A stretch of 64,000 nt of DNA from Clostridium drakei (GTDB taxonomy: Bacteria; Bacillota; Clostridia; Clostridiales; Clostridiaceae): NCBI RefSeq assembly GCF_000633595.2, contig NZ_JIBU02000004.1, forward strand, positions 153,135-217,134. Reading direction: 5' to 3'. The position numbers and the translations under genes were made by a program. This document shows, in pieces, positions 53,123-62,367 of this stretch (position 1 is its first letter; the number at the start of each line of letters is the position of its first letter). The notes under the pieces are model-generated. The model ran no database searches. It had not been told where the DNA came from and worked only from the letters and a program-made list of their open reading frames with translations.

Positions 53123-56100
53123 CTAGTTATTTCTATGCATTTCAGTTTTTGACAATTTGTTCAGGTTCTTTTTTCTGGAAAATCCTTTCATATCATCTAA
53201 TATTGTGTATATACACGGTACAACAAAAAGTGTTAACAATGTAGAAGTAATTAATCCTCCTATAATTGCATAGGCCATTGGAGAACGTGTTGATGCACTA
53301 GAACCACTACCAATCGCTGTAGGAATCATACCAAAAATCATTGCTAAGGTTGTCATAAGAATTGGTCTTAAACGAGTATGTCCAGCTTGAATTATAGACT
53401 CTGATCTTTCTATTCCTTCAGCACGTTTTTGCTTTGCAAAATCGATAAGCAAAATGGCATTCTTAGTAACCAATCCCATAAGCATTATAATACCTATAGC
53501 AGACATTATATTTAAATCTTTGTTACCAATAAATAATCCCAAGATAGCACCAATAATTGCTAGCGGCAAAGAGAATAAAATAGCTAATGGGTCTATAAAG
53601 CTCTCAAATTGAGCTGAAAGCACTAAGAAAATAAATAGAATACCCATTCCAAGTGCAGTAGCTAAACTTTTAAAGCTATCTACCATATCTGCTTGATCTC
53701 CACCAGCACCTGTAGTTACACCACTTGGAGGCTTAAGATCGTTTTCTAATTTCTTATTAAACTCCATATTAATCGTTCCTGAAGTAACATCTGATGTATT
53801 ATTTGCAGTTAACTTAATTTCCCTTGCTTTATCGTATCTATTAATTGTAGATGAAGCGGTAGTGAAAACTTTTTTAGTAACTTGATCAATAGGAATCATC
53901 TTACCTTCTGAGTTGGATACATAGATACCCTGCAAACTGTCAAAATCTTTTCTTTGATCATCCTGTAATTTTGCAACAACATCATATCTGTCTTTATCAG
54001 TTTCAAATTTAGTTACTGTAGAACCATTAAATAGGATATTTAAAGTTCTAGAAATAGAATTTGCATCTACACCTAAGTCTGCAGCCTTATCTCTATCTAC
54101 TTCTAGTTTTACCTGTGGTTGTCCAGCTTTATAACTAAGAGATACATCTATTGCTCCTTTAGTATTTTTTAATGCTTTTTCAGCTTTTAGAGCATACTCA
54201 TATAACTGATTAAAGTCCTGTCCCTGTAGATGAAATGTAATTGACTTCCCAGAGCCCATTCCAGTGCTTGTATTAACAGCTAACTGAATTCCTGACATTT
54301 TTGATAAATCATCATGAATTTTGTTTGCAATCTCCTTAGTAGATTCTTTTCTTTTTTTCTGATCTATTAATTTCACTGAAATATTTATACTGCCAGATTT
54401 AACTGTGGAATATACATATTTTATATTTGATGAGTTCTTCTTAATAATAGCCTCCATATTTTTTGTAGTGTTTGAAGCATTATTTAAAGTACCTCCAGAA
54501 TCAAGCGATGCTTCTACAGTAATATTTCCGTCATCAGATGCGGTAATAAAACTTGTATTTAGCTGAGTAGCTAACAGCAGACTAGCAAAGAACATCATTA
54601 TAGGTATTATGATAGTTAATTTTCTATGGCGCAAGGATACTCTTAAAATCTTAGCATATATGTTAGACAAACTATCAAACCAGTTATTAAACCAATCTAA
54701 AAAACCTCCAATAAGTGGTATCTTTTTATCTTTTTCATGCCTCAAGTACTTTGATGAAAGCATAGGAACTAGCGTAAAAGATATAAATAGTGAAATTAAC
54801 ACAGCAATAGCAACAGTAAGGCCAAATTGTTTGAAGAACTTACCAATCATACCACTAACCATAGCTATAGGAGTAAATACTGCTGCTACTGCAAAGGTAG
54901 TTGCCATAACTGCCAAGCCAATTTCAGCAGTACCATCTTTTGCTGCTTGAATAGGTGATTTACCCATATTCAGGTGACGAGAAATATTTTCAATAACAAC
55001 AATAGCATCATCAATTAAAAGTCCAACAGAAAGGGATAATCCCATTAAGGACATTGTATTAAGGGAAAAGTTCATAAGTTTTAGTCCGATAAATGTAGTG
55101 ATAATAGATACTGGAAGACTTATAGCACTAATGGAAGTACTACTCCATTCCTTTAGAAACATAAAAATTATAAGTATAGCAAGGACACAACCCTCAATTA
55201 TTGTTCGTTTAACATCATTTACAGAATCTTTTATATCTGTTGAGTTATCAGTAACAATTTGAAGCTTTACACCTTTAGGTAAAGATTGCTGGATACTAGA
55301 AATTCCCTTTTTTATATCTTCTGCTACCTGTACTGTATTAGTTCCGGATTGCTTAACAACATCGATACCTATGGCTTCCTTTCCATTATAATAAGTTAAG
55401 CTATCTTTCGCCTTTAACCCATCTTCCACAGTAGCTATATCTCTAACCCTAATTTCCACACCATTTCGCTTTGCAACTAAAACATTGTTGAAATCATCTA
55501 CGTTTTTTATAGTACTATTAGTTTTCAAAGTAATTTCTTTATCTTCACTAGAAACCTTACCACTAGAGGCGTTAATATTATCATTACCTAAACTTTGTGT
55601 GACCTCCGAAGGAGCTATATTATAAGCAGCTAACTTATTTTTGTCTAATTTTATATGGATTTCTCTATCCTGCTTACCGTTAACTTTAACGGAACCTACT
55701 CCCTTTATGGCACTTAATTTTTTCGAAATGCTATCATCAACTATTTGAGATAATTCACCATTAGACTTATCATCACTAGTGAGAACAAGAGAAACAATTG
55801 GTGATGCACTTATATCCATCTTTGACACAACAGGAGTATCTATATCTTGAGGTAGTTGCCCCTTAATACTATCAATTTTATCTTTAACATTCTGTAATGC
55901 CTGATTAGCATCTGTTTCAAGTGAAAATTCAATTGTAGTATTTGAATTACCATCTGTTATAGTAGAGGTAATATGCTTTACTCCCGATATTTGGGCTACT
56001 GCGTCTTCTATCTTTTTGGTTATTTTTGATTCCATCTGGTCTGGAGCCGCCCCATTCTCAGTTATTTGTACTGAAGCATAAGGGGCATCTACATCTGGCA

Positions 56101-56209
56101 TATTGTTAACTGGTAAACCTGTATAACAAACTATACCTACAGCTAACATTGCAATCATTATTACAGTGATGAATACTGGTCTTTTTATACTAAGATTTGC
56201 AATAAACAT
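53123..56209 (-). CDS. RND-family efflux pump (AcrB/CusA-like)
   Basis: 1028 residues with the two-repeat RND layout: helix 1 at about 9-29, large periplasm-type loop, helices 2-6, a cytoplasmic segment, and a second copy of the pattern. The proton-relay acid pair is in VGLLIDDAIVVIEN (TM4), and GxxIxxxxxLxxxP-type sequence lies in helix 2. In Gram-positive cells these pumps act in the inner membrane with a membrane-fusion protein only. The ATG follows AGGAGGTG. It is 11 bases downstream of the membrane-fusion gene. Substrate not predictable. Confidence 0.93.
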   Translation of the reverse strand: MFIANLSIKRPVFITVIMIAMLAVGIVCYTGLPVNNMPDVDAPYASVQITENGAAPDQMESKITKKIEDAVAQISGVKHITSTITDGNSNTTIEFSLETDANQALQNVKDKIDSIKGQLPQDIDTPVVSKMDISASPIVSLVLTSDDKSNGELSQIVDDSISKKLSAIKGVGSVKVNGKQDREIHIKLDKNKLAAYNIAPSEVTQSLGNDNINASSGKVSSEDKEITLKTNSTIKNVDDFNNVLVAKRNGVEIRVRDIATVEDGLKAKDSLTYYNGKEAIGIDVVKQSGTNTVQVAEDIKKGISSIQQSLPKGVKLQIVTDNSTDIKDSVNDVKRTIIEGCVLAILIIFMFLKEWSSTSISAISLPVSIITTFIGLKLMNFSLNTMSLMGLSLSVGLLIDDAIVVIENISRHLNMGKSPIQAAKDGTAEIGLAVMATTFAVAAVFTPIAMVSGMIGKFFKQFGLTVAIAVLISLFISFTLVPMLSSKYLRHEKDKKIPLIGGFLDWFNNWFDSLSNIYAKILRVSLRHRKLTIIIPIMMFFASLLLATQLNTSFITASDDGNITVEASLDSGGTLNNASNTTKNMEAIIKKNSSNIKYVYSTVKSGSINISVKLIDQKKRKESTKEIANKIHDDLSKMSGIQLAVNTSTGMGSGKSITFHLQGQDFNQLYEYALKAEKALKNTKGAIDVSLSYKAGQPQVKLEVDRDKAADLGVDANSISRTLNILFNGSTVTKFETDKDRYDVVAKLQDDQRKDFDSLQGIYVSNSEGKMIPIDQVTKKVFTTASSTINRYDKAREIKLTANNTSDVTSGTINMEFNKKLENDLKPPSGVTTGAGGDQADMVDSFKSLATALGMGILFIFLVLSAQFESFIDPLAILFSLPLAIIGAILGLFIGNKDLNIMSAIGIIMLMGLVTKNAILLIDFAKQKRAEGIERSESIIQAGHTRLRPILMTTLAMIFGMIPTAIGSGSSASTRSPMAYAIIGGLITSTLLTLFVVPCIYTILDDMKGFSRKKNLNKLSKTEMHRNN

Positions 56210-56220
56210 AATTTCACCTC

Positions 56221-57453
56221 CTATTTAGAAACTACTGTTATAGCCTCACCATCCAATAATGTACTTACATTAGTAATAATAACTTCATCTCCTGCCCGTA
56301 TTCCAGATTTGATTTCTACATTATCTTGACTAACCTCTCCTGTAGTCACAGTGCATTTTTTAGCTACACCTTTATTATTTACAAAAACGTAGTAGTTTCC
56401 TTCACTACCACCTAGTGCTTGAGTTGGTAATGACATAGATTTTTTAGTAGTACCTGTTTCAATTTCTACCTTTCCAAAAACACCAGATTTTAATTCACCA
56501 TTTTTATTATCAATTTTAATTTTGCAGCTAAACACTCTAGCTGAGGAATCAGCTACCGCATCTATATTTTGAATAATGCCTTCATATTCCTTAGAATTTT
56601 CTGTATCAAGCTTTAAGATAGCCTTTCCACCTACTTTTATGTATGCTAAATCAGTATCTTTTACTTGTATAACAGCATTTATACTAGATGTATCTTTTAC
56701 CTTTCCAAGTACTGTTCCGATATTTACATACTGCCCTACACTAACATTTTTTCCATCCATAACACCACTTATTGGAGCTGTAATAGTTGTATTCTGTAGT
56801 GAATTCTGCTGTGTATTTAGATTTACCTGCGCTGAATTTATATTAGCCTTCTGTGTTTCAATACTAAGTTTAGCTGATTCTATGCTATTCTGTGCTGAAG
56901 CTAAATCTGATTGTGCGTTTTTCAAGGCATCTTCTGCACTTTCAAATTCTGATTTGGAAATTGCCCCTTGATCATAAAGAGCTTTCTTTCTATCATAATC
57001 ACGCTGGGCTGACTGGTAGCTTGTCTGCATTTTTTGCATTGATAATTCAGAAGAAGTCACTTGATTCTCTGTAGCTTTTAATTGTGCTTCTGCAGAAGAA
57101 ACCTGTGCTTCAGAAGATGATACATTATTTCTTACATCAGTATCATCTAATTTTACTAAAGCTTGCCCTTGAGTTACTGTCTTTCCATTTTCAAACAATA
57201 TCTGAGTAACCTTTCCTCCAACTTTATTAGCTATATCTCCCGATTGTACTTCTTCTAAAGAAGCCTTGAATGTTGCTTTTGCACCGCTTGTAGCTTCTTG
57301 TACTTTTTGTGTTTTAATAGATACCTTGCTTTTTGAAGTAGCTGTAGTTTTATTTGTTTTTCCCGAAAATGCGATTTTTCCAATAAATAAAGCAATAATA
57401 ATTACCAGTAAAACAGCTAACTTTTTCTTACTCTTTTTTATACCTTTAATCAT
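56221..57453 (-). CDS. Membrane-fusion protein of the RND pump (HlyD/AcrA-like)
   Basis: 410 residues: N-terminal anchor helix (about 10-28) without lipobox, first lipoyl half, a long coiled-coil hairpin (about 100-215) rich in Ser, Gln and Ala, second lipoyl half with TAPISGVMDGKNVSVGQYVNIG, and a beta-barrel and membrane-proximal domain. It should link the RND pump to the cell envelope. ATG after AGAGGTATAAAA. Cotranscribed with the pump gene (11-base gap). Confidence 0.92.
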   Translation of the reverse strand: MIKGIKKSKKKLAVLLVIIIALFIGKIAFSGKTNKTTATSKSKVSIKTQKVQEATSGAKATFKASLEEVQSGDIANKVGGKVTQILFENGKTVTQGQALVKLDDTDVRNNVSSSEAQVSSAEAQLKATENQVTSSELSMQKMQTSYQSAQRDYDRKKALYDQGAISKSEFESAEDALKNAQSDLASAQNSIESAKLSIETQKANINSAQVNLNTQQNSLQNTTITAPISGVMDGKNVSVGQYVNIGTVLGKVKDTSSINAVIQVKDTDLAYIKVGGKAILKLDTENSKEYEGIIQNIDAVADSSARVFSCKIKIDNKNGELKSGVFGKVEIETGTTKKSMSLPTQALGGSEGNYYVFVNNKGVAKKCTVTTGEVSQDNVEIKSGIRAGDEVIITNVSTLLDGEAITVVSK

Positions 57454-57574
57454 TTTTATACCTCTACTTTCTTTTTTACTATTTAAGACATGGTTTAAAG
57501 TGATCTTTTACCTTTAAATCTAAATACTTGTAAATATAATATCTATAGCTATCACATTGATACTAGGATATTAT

Positions 57575-57940
57575 TTAATTTTGAATGAATACCTGAATAC
57601 TAGGGAAGGTCTCCTGGATTTTTGAAATAAAATTATCCTGTTCTGATTTTGGAATTCTCCCTAGAAGCAACTGCTTTATTTTATTTCTGTTAATATAATC
57701 AATTACTATATCACTAAAATTATTTCCCCAATAAACCTGCATATCTACATTCAAAAATTTACATACACCAAACAAATATTCTAACCTTGTGTCTTTAATG
57801 TTTTTTGATTGTTTGCTATTTTGTATGTTTAGAATCTTTAGCTTTAAATTTCCTTTGTCTGCCATGCAGTACCCTTCTTTTATAAGTTTTTCGCCATCTA
57901 CCTGATTAGTGATACAAACTAAAATTATGCTCTGTTGCAA
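57575..57940 (-). CDS. Stand-alone universal-stress (KdpD USP-type) domain protein
   Basis: 121 residues from a TTG after GGGGAGGG. The sequence SIILVCITNQVDGEKLIKEGYCMA followed by TRLEYLFGVCKFLNVDMQV and QLLLGRIPKSEQDNF matches the universal-stress domain found in the middle of KdpD. Here it is a separate small protein with no kinase part. It lies between a two-component system and the membrane-fusion gene; it may act as a nucleotide-responsive adaptor for either. The functional link is positional. Confidence 0.75.
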   Translation of the reverse strand: MQQSIILVCITNQVDGEKLIKEGYCMADKGNLKLKILNIQNSKQSKNIKDTRLEYLFGVCKFLNVDMQVYWGNNFSDIVIDYINRNKIKQLLLGRIPKSEQDNFISKIQETFPSIQVFIQN

Positions 57941-58031
57941 TAGTTTTCCCTCCCCTACCACTTATTAACTGCATAGTACCGTATAATTGTGGCTGAAATG
58001 TGTCATAAAAAAGAAAGTTTATGTCAAAAAA

Positions 58032-58066
58032 AACTGGCCATAACCTTTAATAGGTTATAGCCAGTT
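58032..58066 (-). terminator. Strong terminator after the PAS histidine kinase
   Basis: 15-bp stem AACTGGCCATAACCT / AGGTTATAGCCAGTT with one mismatch and a 5-base loop; the minus strand continues TTTTTTTTGACAT. It separates the two-component genes from the USP/membrane-fusion/pump genes. Confidence 0.88.
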
Positions 58067-58085
58067 AATAAAATATAATTCATAT

Positions 58086-59858
58086 TTAGTTAATACTTGT
58101 CATTGATAATGTAAACGTAAATGTGCTTCCCTTTTCAGGTATACTATCTACAAAAATGCTTTCATTCAGCTGCTGAATAATCTCATAAGCTATAGCAAGA
58201 CCCAATCCTGTTCCCTGAGATACCCGTGCTTTATCAGATTTGTAAAACCTTTCAAATACATGTGGCAAATCATCAGGATATATTCCCATGCCTGTATCAG
58301 CTACGGATATTTTTACAAAACTACCTTCTAGATGAGCATAAAGTGAAACACTACCTCCTGCCTTAGTATATTTTATAGCATTATCAAGAATGATAATAAT
58401 CACCTGCTCAACTAAATCCATGTTACTCATTACAACAAGGTCTTCAGGCGGAAGTACAAAAGAGAATTTTATTCCTTTTTCATTAGCAAGTACAGAATAT
58501 CGTTCTGCCACATTTGCCATAATTTCACCTATTGCAAACTCTTCATTATCTATGGAAATTGAATCTGTCTGTAGTCTCGATAAAGTAAGCAGATCATTTA
58601 TTAGTCTTGAAAGTCTCATGGTCTCATGAAGCATATGATTATGATATCGTTTTTTTACTTCTTCATCTGTAACCATACCATCAATGATAGTTTCAAGTAA
58701 TGCTCTTAGTGCAGATATGGGAGTTCGTAATTCGTGAGAAACATTTGCCACATATTCTCTTCTAGTTTGCTCCAATTTTTCCGATGCGGTTATATCCTGA
58801 AATAACCCTACAGCGCCAGCAATTTCATTCATTTCATTCTCTAAGGGGCATATGGTAACCCTTAGAATATTATGATTCCATTCTATATTTCTGGCTATTG
58901 CATATCCCTTTGAAAGAACAATATCAAAATCATCCCAGAGCTCCTTAACTGGCAAAATTTCAATACGCTCTTTCTCTCTTGATGTGTTGAAAATATCACA
59001 AATTGCCGGGTTAACATGTGTTATATTACCTTCAGGATCAGTTGCAATAATCCCTTCAGATAATCCATCAATAATTTGTTTCAGTCTGTTTCTTTCAATT
59101 TTCAAATCTGCTATTGTCTCAGATAGCTTGCTGGATAAATAATTTAATGATTGACCAAGTTCGCCGATTTCCCCTTTATAGGATTCATTCGCCTTTAATG
59201 TTAGATTTCCATGAGCCATTTCCATAGCAATACTCTGCATATCCTTAAGGGGATTAGTTATACGTTTAGCTACCTTATAAACAGGAAATATCATAAGTAA
59301 AAACACACCAAATACACTCAGCAATACTGATCCACTAAGTCCAAAAAATGCAGCTCTGAGTTCTTCTGGAGGTTTAGATAGAAAAACCGCCCCCGTAACA
59401 GTTCCTTTGTTCACTATAGGTTCTCCTACCAAAGTAAGTAGTTCTTCATTGGATTCAATATGCTTTCCTGACAAAATCAACGGTAGATATTTTTTAAATG
59501 TTTCATTAATTTCACTATCAAAACGTAATTTCTTATCCTTATTAATCTTTGCATCAGTATTCCCTTCAACTCTTATTTTTAAATTACCATTTTTATCGTA
59601 AATGTACAAAATATCGTTCCATAAAGAATAAGAACTCTTCAGTTTTTCTTCAAGTTCTCTATTTGATATGGCTTCGTTCTGATATGTGGCTATCATTTCT
59701 GATATTGCTTTAGTGCGCGGCTTTAGATCCTGTATCTGCATATCCTTGAACATATTATTAGTTATAAATAGGAATATTGGTATATTAATTATTATATATA
59801 AAACTATTGTTCCCACTACCAAGACAAGAATTTGACGAATAAGTATACTTTTTTTCAA
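58086..59858 (-). CDS. PAS-containing sensor histidine kinase (PhoR-like)
   Basis: 590 residues from a TTG after GGGAGAG: helix 1 at about 10-32, extracytoplasmic domain of about 135 residues, helix 2 near 172-194, HAMP (195-248), PAS (260-360), HisKA with ANVSHELRTPISALRALLET, and HATPase with ILDNAIKYTKAGG and GTGLGLAI. It is the partner of the response regulator encoded 52 bases upstream. The regulated genes are probably the USP/membrane-fusion/RND genes downstream on the same strand. Confidence 0.9.
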   Translation of the reverse strand: MKKSILIRQILVLVVGTIVLYIIINIPIFLFITNNMFKDMQIQDLKPRTKAISEMIATYQNEAISNRELEEKLKSSYSLWNDILYIYDKNGNLKIRVEGNTDAKINKDKKLRFDSEINETFKKYLPLILSGKHIESNEELLTLVGEPIVNKGTVTGAVFLSKPPEELRAAFFGLSGSVLLSVFGVFLLMIFPVYKVAKRITNPLKDMQSIAMEMAHGNLTLKANESYKGEIGELGQSLNYLSSKLSETIADLKIERNRLKQIIDGLSEGIIATDPEGNITHVNPAICDIFNTSREKERIEILPVKELWDDFDIVLSKGYAIARNIEWNHNILRVTICPLENEMNEIAGAVGLFQDITASEKLEQTRREYVANVSHELRTPISALRALLETIIDGMVTDEEVKKRYHNHMLHETMRLSRLINDLLTLSRLQTDSISIDNEEFAIGEIMANVAERYSVLANEKGIKFSFVLPPEDLVVMSNMDLVEQVIIIILDNAIKYTKAGGSVSLYAHLEGSFVKISVADTGMGIYPDDLPHVFERFYKSDKARVSQGTGLGLAIAYEIIQQLNESIFVDSIPEKGSTFTFTLSMTSIN

Positions 59859-59910
59859 GATAACTCTCCCTTATCAAACATATAATTATTATTTCTTATA
59901 AATCCATTTC

Positions 59911-60609
59911 TTATGTACTCTTTCCTTCAAACTTGTACCCTACTCCATAGATGCTTTTAATACTCCACTTCATGTTTTCGTAATATAGTTTCTGACGTAT
60001 ACGCTTTATTTGAGTGTCAACACTTCTTATATCTCCGAAAAAATCTGTATTCCATACATTCTGAATAATCTGCTCCCTGCTAAATACTTGTCCCGGATGT
60101 GATGCAATCATATATATTACTTCAACTTCTTTAGGTGTTAAGTGAATCAGATTACCGTTAATAAACACTTCATAGGTGGAAACATTTACTTCCAATCCAT
60201 CATATCGCAAAATCGGACTATTTTCCTTCACCTTGGATGTCCTACGCCTTAACACTGCTTTTACACGAGCAACTACTTCCCGAGGGCTGAAAGGTTTTAC
60301 GATGTAATCGTCAGCACCAATCTCAAGCCCTAAAATTTTATCTATTTCCTCACCTTTTGCAGTCAGCATTATTATAGGTACATCAGAGGTTTTTCTTAGC
60401 GCTCGACATACCTCAATACCATTAATTTTAGGCATCATAATATCAAGAATTAATAAATCAGGTTTTGTTTCAAGTGCTTTTTTAATTGCTTCTTCTCCAT
60501 CATATGCAGATTCATATCTAAATCCCTCAGCCTTTAAATAGGCACTAATTGTTTCATGAACAACAAATTGATCATCACAAATGAGGATACATTTTAATTC
60601 ATCCAACAT
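59911..60609 (-). CDS. OmpR-family response regulator
   Basis: 232 residues: receiver with ICDDQF (a Gln where most have Glu/Asp), phospho-acceptor Asp in LDIMMPKING (about 54), Lys in VKPFSP; winged-helix domain with HLTPKEVEVIYMIA, VDTQIKRIRQKL and GVGYKFEG. Start taken at an ATG at 60609, after AGGGGGATGATT; other starts further upstream lack a suitable site. First gene of the regulator-kinase pair. Confidence 0.9.
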   Translation of the reverse strand: MLDELKCILICDDQFVVHETISAYLKAEGFRYESAYDGEEAIKKALETKPDLLILDIMMPKINGIEVCRALRKTSDVPIIMLTAKGEEIDKILGLEIGADDYIVKPFSPREVVARVKAVLRRRTSKVKENSPILRYDGLEVNVSTYEVFINGNLIHLTPKEVEVIYMIASHPGQVFSREQIIQNVWNTDFFGDIRSVDTQIKRIRQKLYYENMKWSIKSIYGVGYKFEGKST

Positions 60610-60728
60610 AATCATCCCCCTATAATTATAAAGCATAACTTTATGCATAATTCACATACCTTAATTTTATTATCCCGGTTAGGAATCAAGTGATTGCTTT
60701 TGATTGCTTAAATACTTTTCTTTGGTAA

Positions 60729-60906
60729 TTATAACATAAATATATCAATAGCTACAGCCATTCTCTTTTTCAGCTTTCTTAGTTCTTCATCCTCTGCTAT
60801 CAAAATCGGGTATCCTCTAATACTTGTGAGGGCATTTTTATAATTATCCCGATTTACATAACAAACAAAACAACTCCTTTCTTGCTTTTACTGTATATGC
60901 TTTCAT
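60729..60906 (-). pseudogene. Possible remnant of a small gene
   Basis: On the minus strand MKAYTVKARKELFC begins at 60906 and soon meets a stop. A shift in frame gives CYVNRDNYKNALTSIRGYP and then EDEELRKLKKRMAVAIDIFML before a stop at 60729. The composition is protein-like, so a small gene broken by frameshift is possible. No family recognised. Confidence 0.28.
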
Positions 60907-61203
60907 ATGTTCCCTATTCTAGAATTCCAAAATTATTTATAATAACATTTATATTGACTATATTTCTTTATATAATGTAAACTTTTATTTATCATCAATT
61001 TTTGTTTATTGTAAATTAATAGTAAACTTTTATTTACTATTAACATTACTAACTTGCACACCATATTGTCAATACCATGGATTAATGTTTAAATATTGTT
61101 AACAGGAGATGATTTTTTTGAAATCTTGATGATGATGATTTGATATGCTTAGAGAATGCCTTAAATGATTTCTTTAAGGTTATCCACAAAATACCATAAA
61201 AAT
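60907..61203. other. AT-rich intergenic region, no gene seen
   Basis: No supported coding frame. It contains an AT-rich palindromic stretch around AAACTTTTATTTA repeated twice (60979-61037) and a single TTATCCACA at 61180-61188. The region between the pump cluster and the LysR gene otherwise looks empty. Confidence 0.4.
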
Positions 61204-61247
61204 ACAACAACCTGTATACTTTTGTTTTAGTTATTACAGGTTGTTGT
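61204..61247 (-). terminator. Terminator after the LysR-family gene
   Basis: Perfect 13-bp stem ACAACAACCTGTA / TACAGGTTGTTGT with an 18-base loop; the minus strand continues TTTTTATGG. It lies 37 bases past the stop codon. Confidence 0.78.
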
Positions 61248-61283
61248 TAAGATGTAATCAATAGAATTAATAATTTAAAACTG

Positions 61284-62177
61284 TTATTCTACTTTATGAA
61301 TTTTATAGATTTGCTTTGTAATTGCAACAAATCCTTTTATCTCATTGCGTTCATTGCCCTTATGCCATGCAATTCCATAAGAAATTAAATCACTTATATC
61401 CATTGGAATGATGGATAGCTCAGGATCTTGCGGGCATACAAAGTTTGGCATCACCGCAATGCCAAGCTTTCCTTTAATCATTGTATAGCTGATGAGTGGT
61501 CCATCACCAAAATAAACAGTAGACGTCGGACATTTTATCTGGATATCCTTTTGTACACGTGCCATTTCGGAGGGACATTTCAAAGGGTCTAATAGAATCA
61601 GGGATTGATTTTGTAAGTCATCTATTTTAATGATAGTTTTGCAAGCTAATAGGTGGTCTTTAGGTAATACACAGACAAATTTTGCGGTAAAAAGTTCTGC
61701 ATAACCAACATCCGATAAACCTTCAATACTTTCTTTCACAGTAAAAATCAAATCAAAGTTATGATTTGTAAATAGATTTCTTTTCTCTTTAAAATCAGCC
61801 ATTTTTAAATAGATATGTACATGGGTAAATTTTTCTTTAAAGGTACTTAATATATTTGGAAGGTATTTTACTTCTACATTTCCTTCATAACCAATTGATA
61901 TATTTGATTCAAATGACAGATAGCAGTGCCTTGCTTTTGCTATTGCGATATTTGTTCTTGTTAAAATTTCTTTTATGTCATTATAAAAAGAAACACCTGC
62001 TGGAGTAAGCTCTACTTTTCTCTTTGTTCTAATAAATAACTTTAATCTAAGTTCATCTTCTAGAGTATTAATCTGATGAGTAACAGTAGGTTGAGTGATA
62101 TATAAAAGTTCTGCAGTTCTGGAAAAACTGAGAGTTTCAGCTAGATGAACGAAACATTCAAGTTGCTTAATATGCAT
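61284..62177 (-). CDS. LysR-family transcriptional regulator
   Basis: 297 residues: N-terminal winged helix with LECFVHLAETLSFSRTAELLYITQPTVTHQINTLEDELRLKLF in parts typical of LysR, and a periplasmic-binding-like effector domain (about 90-297). Start at an ATG at 62177, after AGGAGGTC; longer starts lack a site. It is divergent from the NmrA-like reductase gene, the usual LysR arrangement, with a palindrome in the spacer. The coinducer is unknown. Confidence 0.9.
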   Translation of the reverse strand: MHIKQLECFVHLAETLSFSRTAELLYITQPTVTHQINTLEDELRLKLFIRTKRKVELTPAGVSFYNDIKEILTRTNIAIAKARHCYLSFESNISIGYEGNVEVKYLPNILSTFKEKFTHVHIYLKMADFKEKRNLFTNHNFDLIFTVKESIEGLSDVGYAELFTAKFVCVLPKDHLLACKTIIKIDDLQNQSLILLDPLKCPSEMARVQKDIQIKCPTSTVYFGDGPLISYTMIKGKLGIAVMPNFVCPQDPELSIIPMDISDLISYGIAWHKGNERNEIKGFVAITKQIYKIHKVE

Positions 62178-62231
62178 GTAAACTGACCTCCTGTACTTAT
62201 AAAAGTTTTCTATTAATAATAACATATTTCA

Positions 62232-62245
62232 ATTGGAGTTCCAAT
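62232..62245. promoter_or_regulatory. Candidate LysR operator
   Basis: ATTGGA-GT-TCCAAT, a perfect 6-2-6 palindrome in the divergent spacer, 55 bp upstream of the LysR start and 123 bp upstream of the reductase start. A possible binding site of the LysR protein. Confidence 0.45.
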
Positions 62246-62367
62246 CAGCGTGATGTTAACATATTAGCAAAGAGGGAGTTACTTGTAGTAACAATTTAAA
62301 TTTAGCTAGCAACTTATTGTGTTATTCAATTAATACCTTTAATTAAAAATAAACGGAGGGAAAAAAT

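Noticed and set aside
61180..61188. DnaA box TTATCCACA as part of an origin
   Set aside because: A single copy in an AT-rich spacer with no cluster of boxes and no dnaA or dnaN gene.
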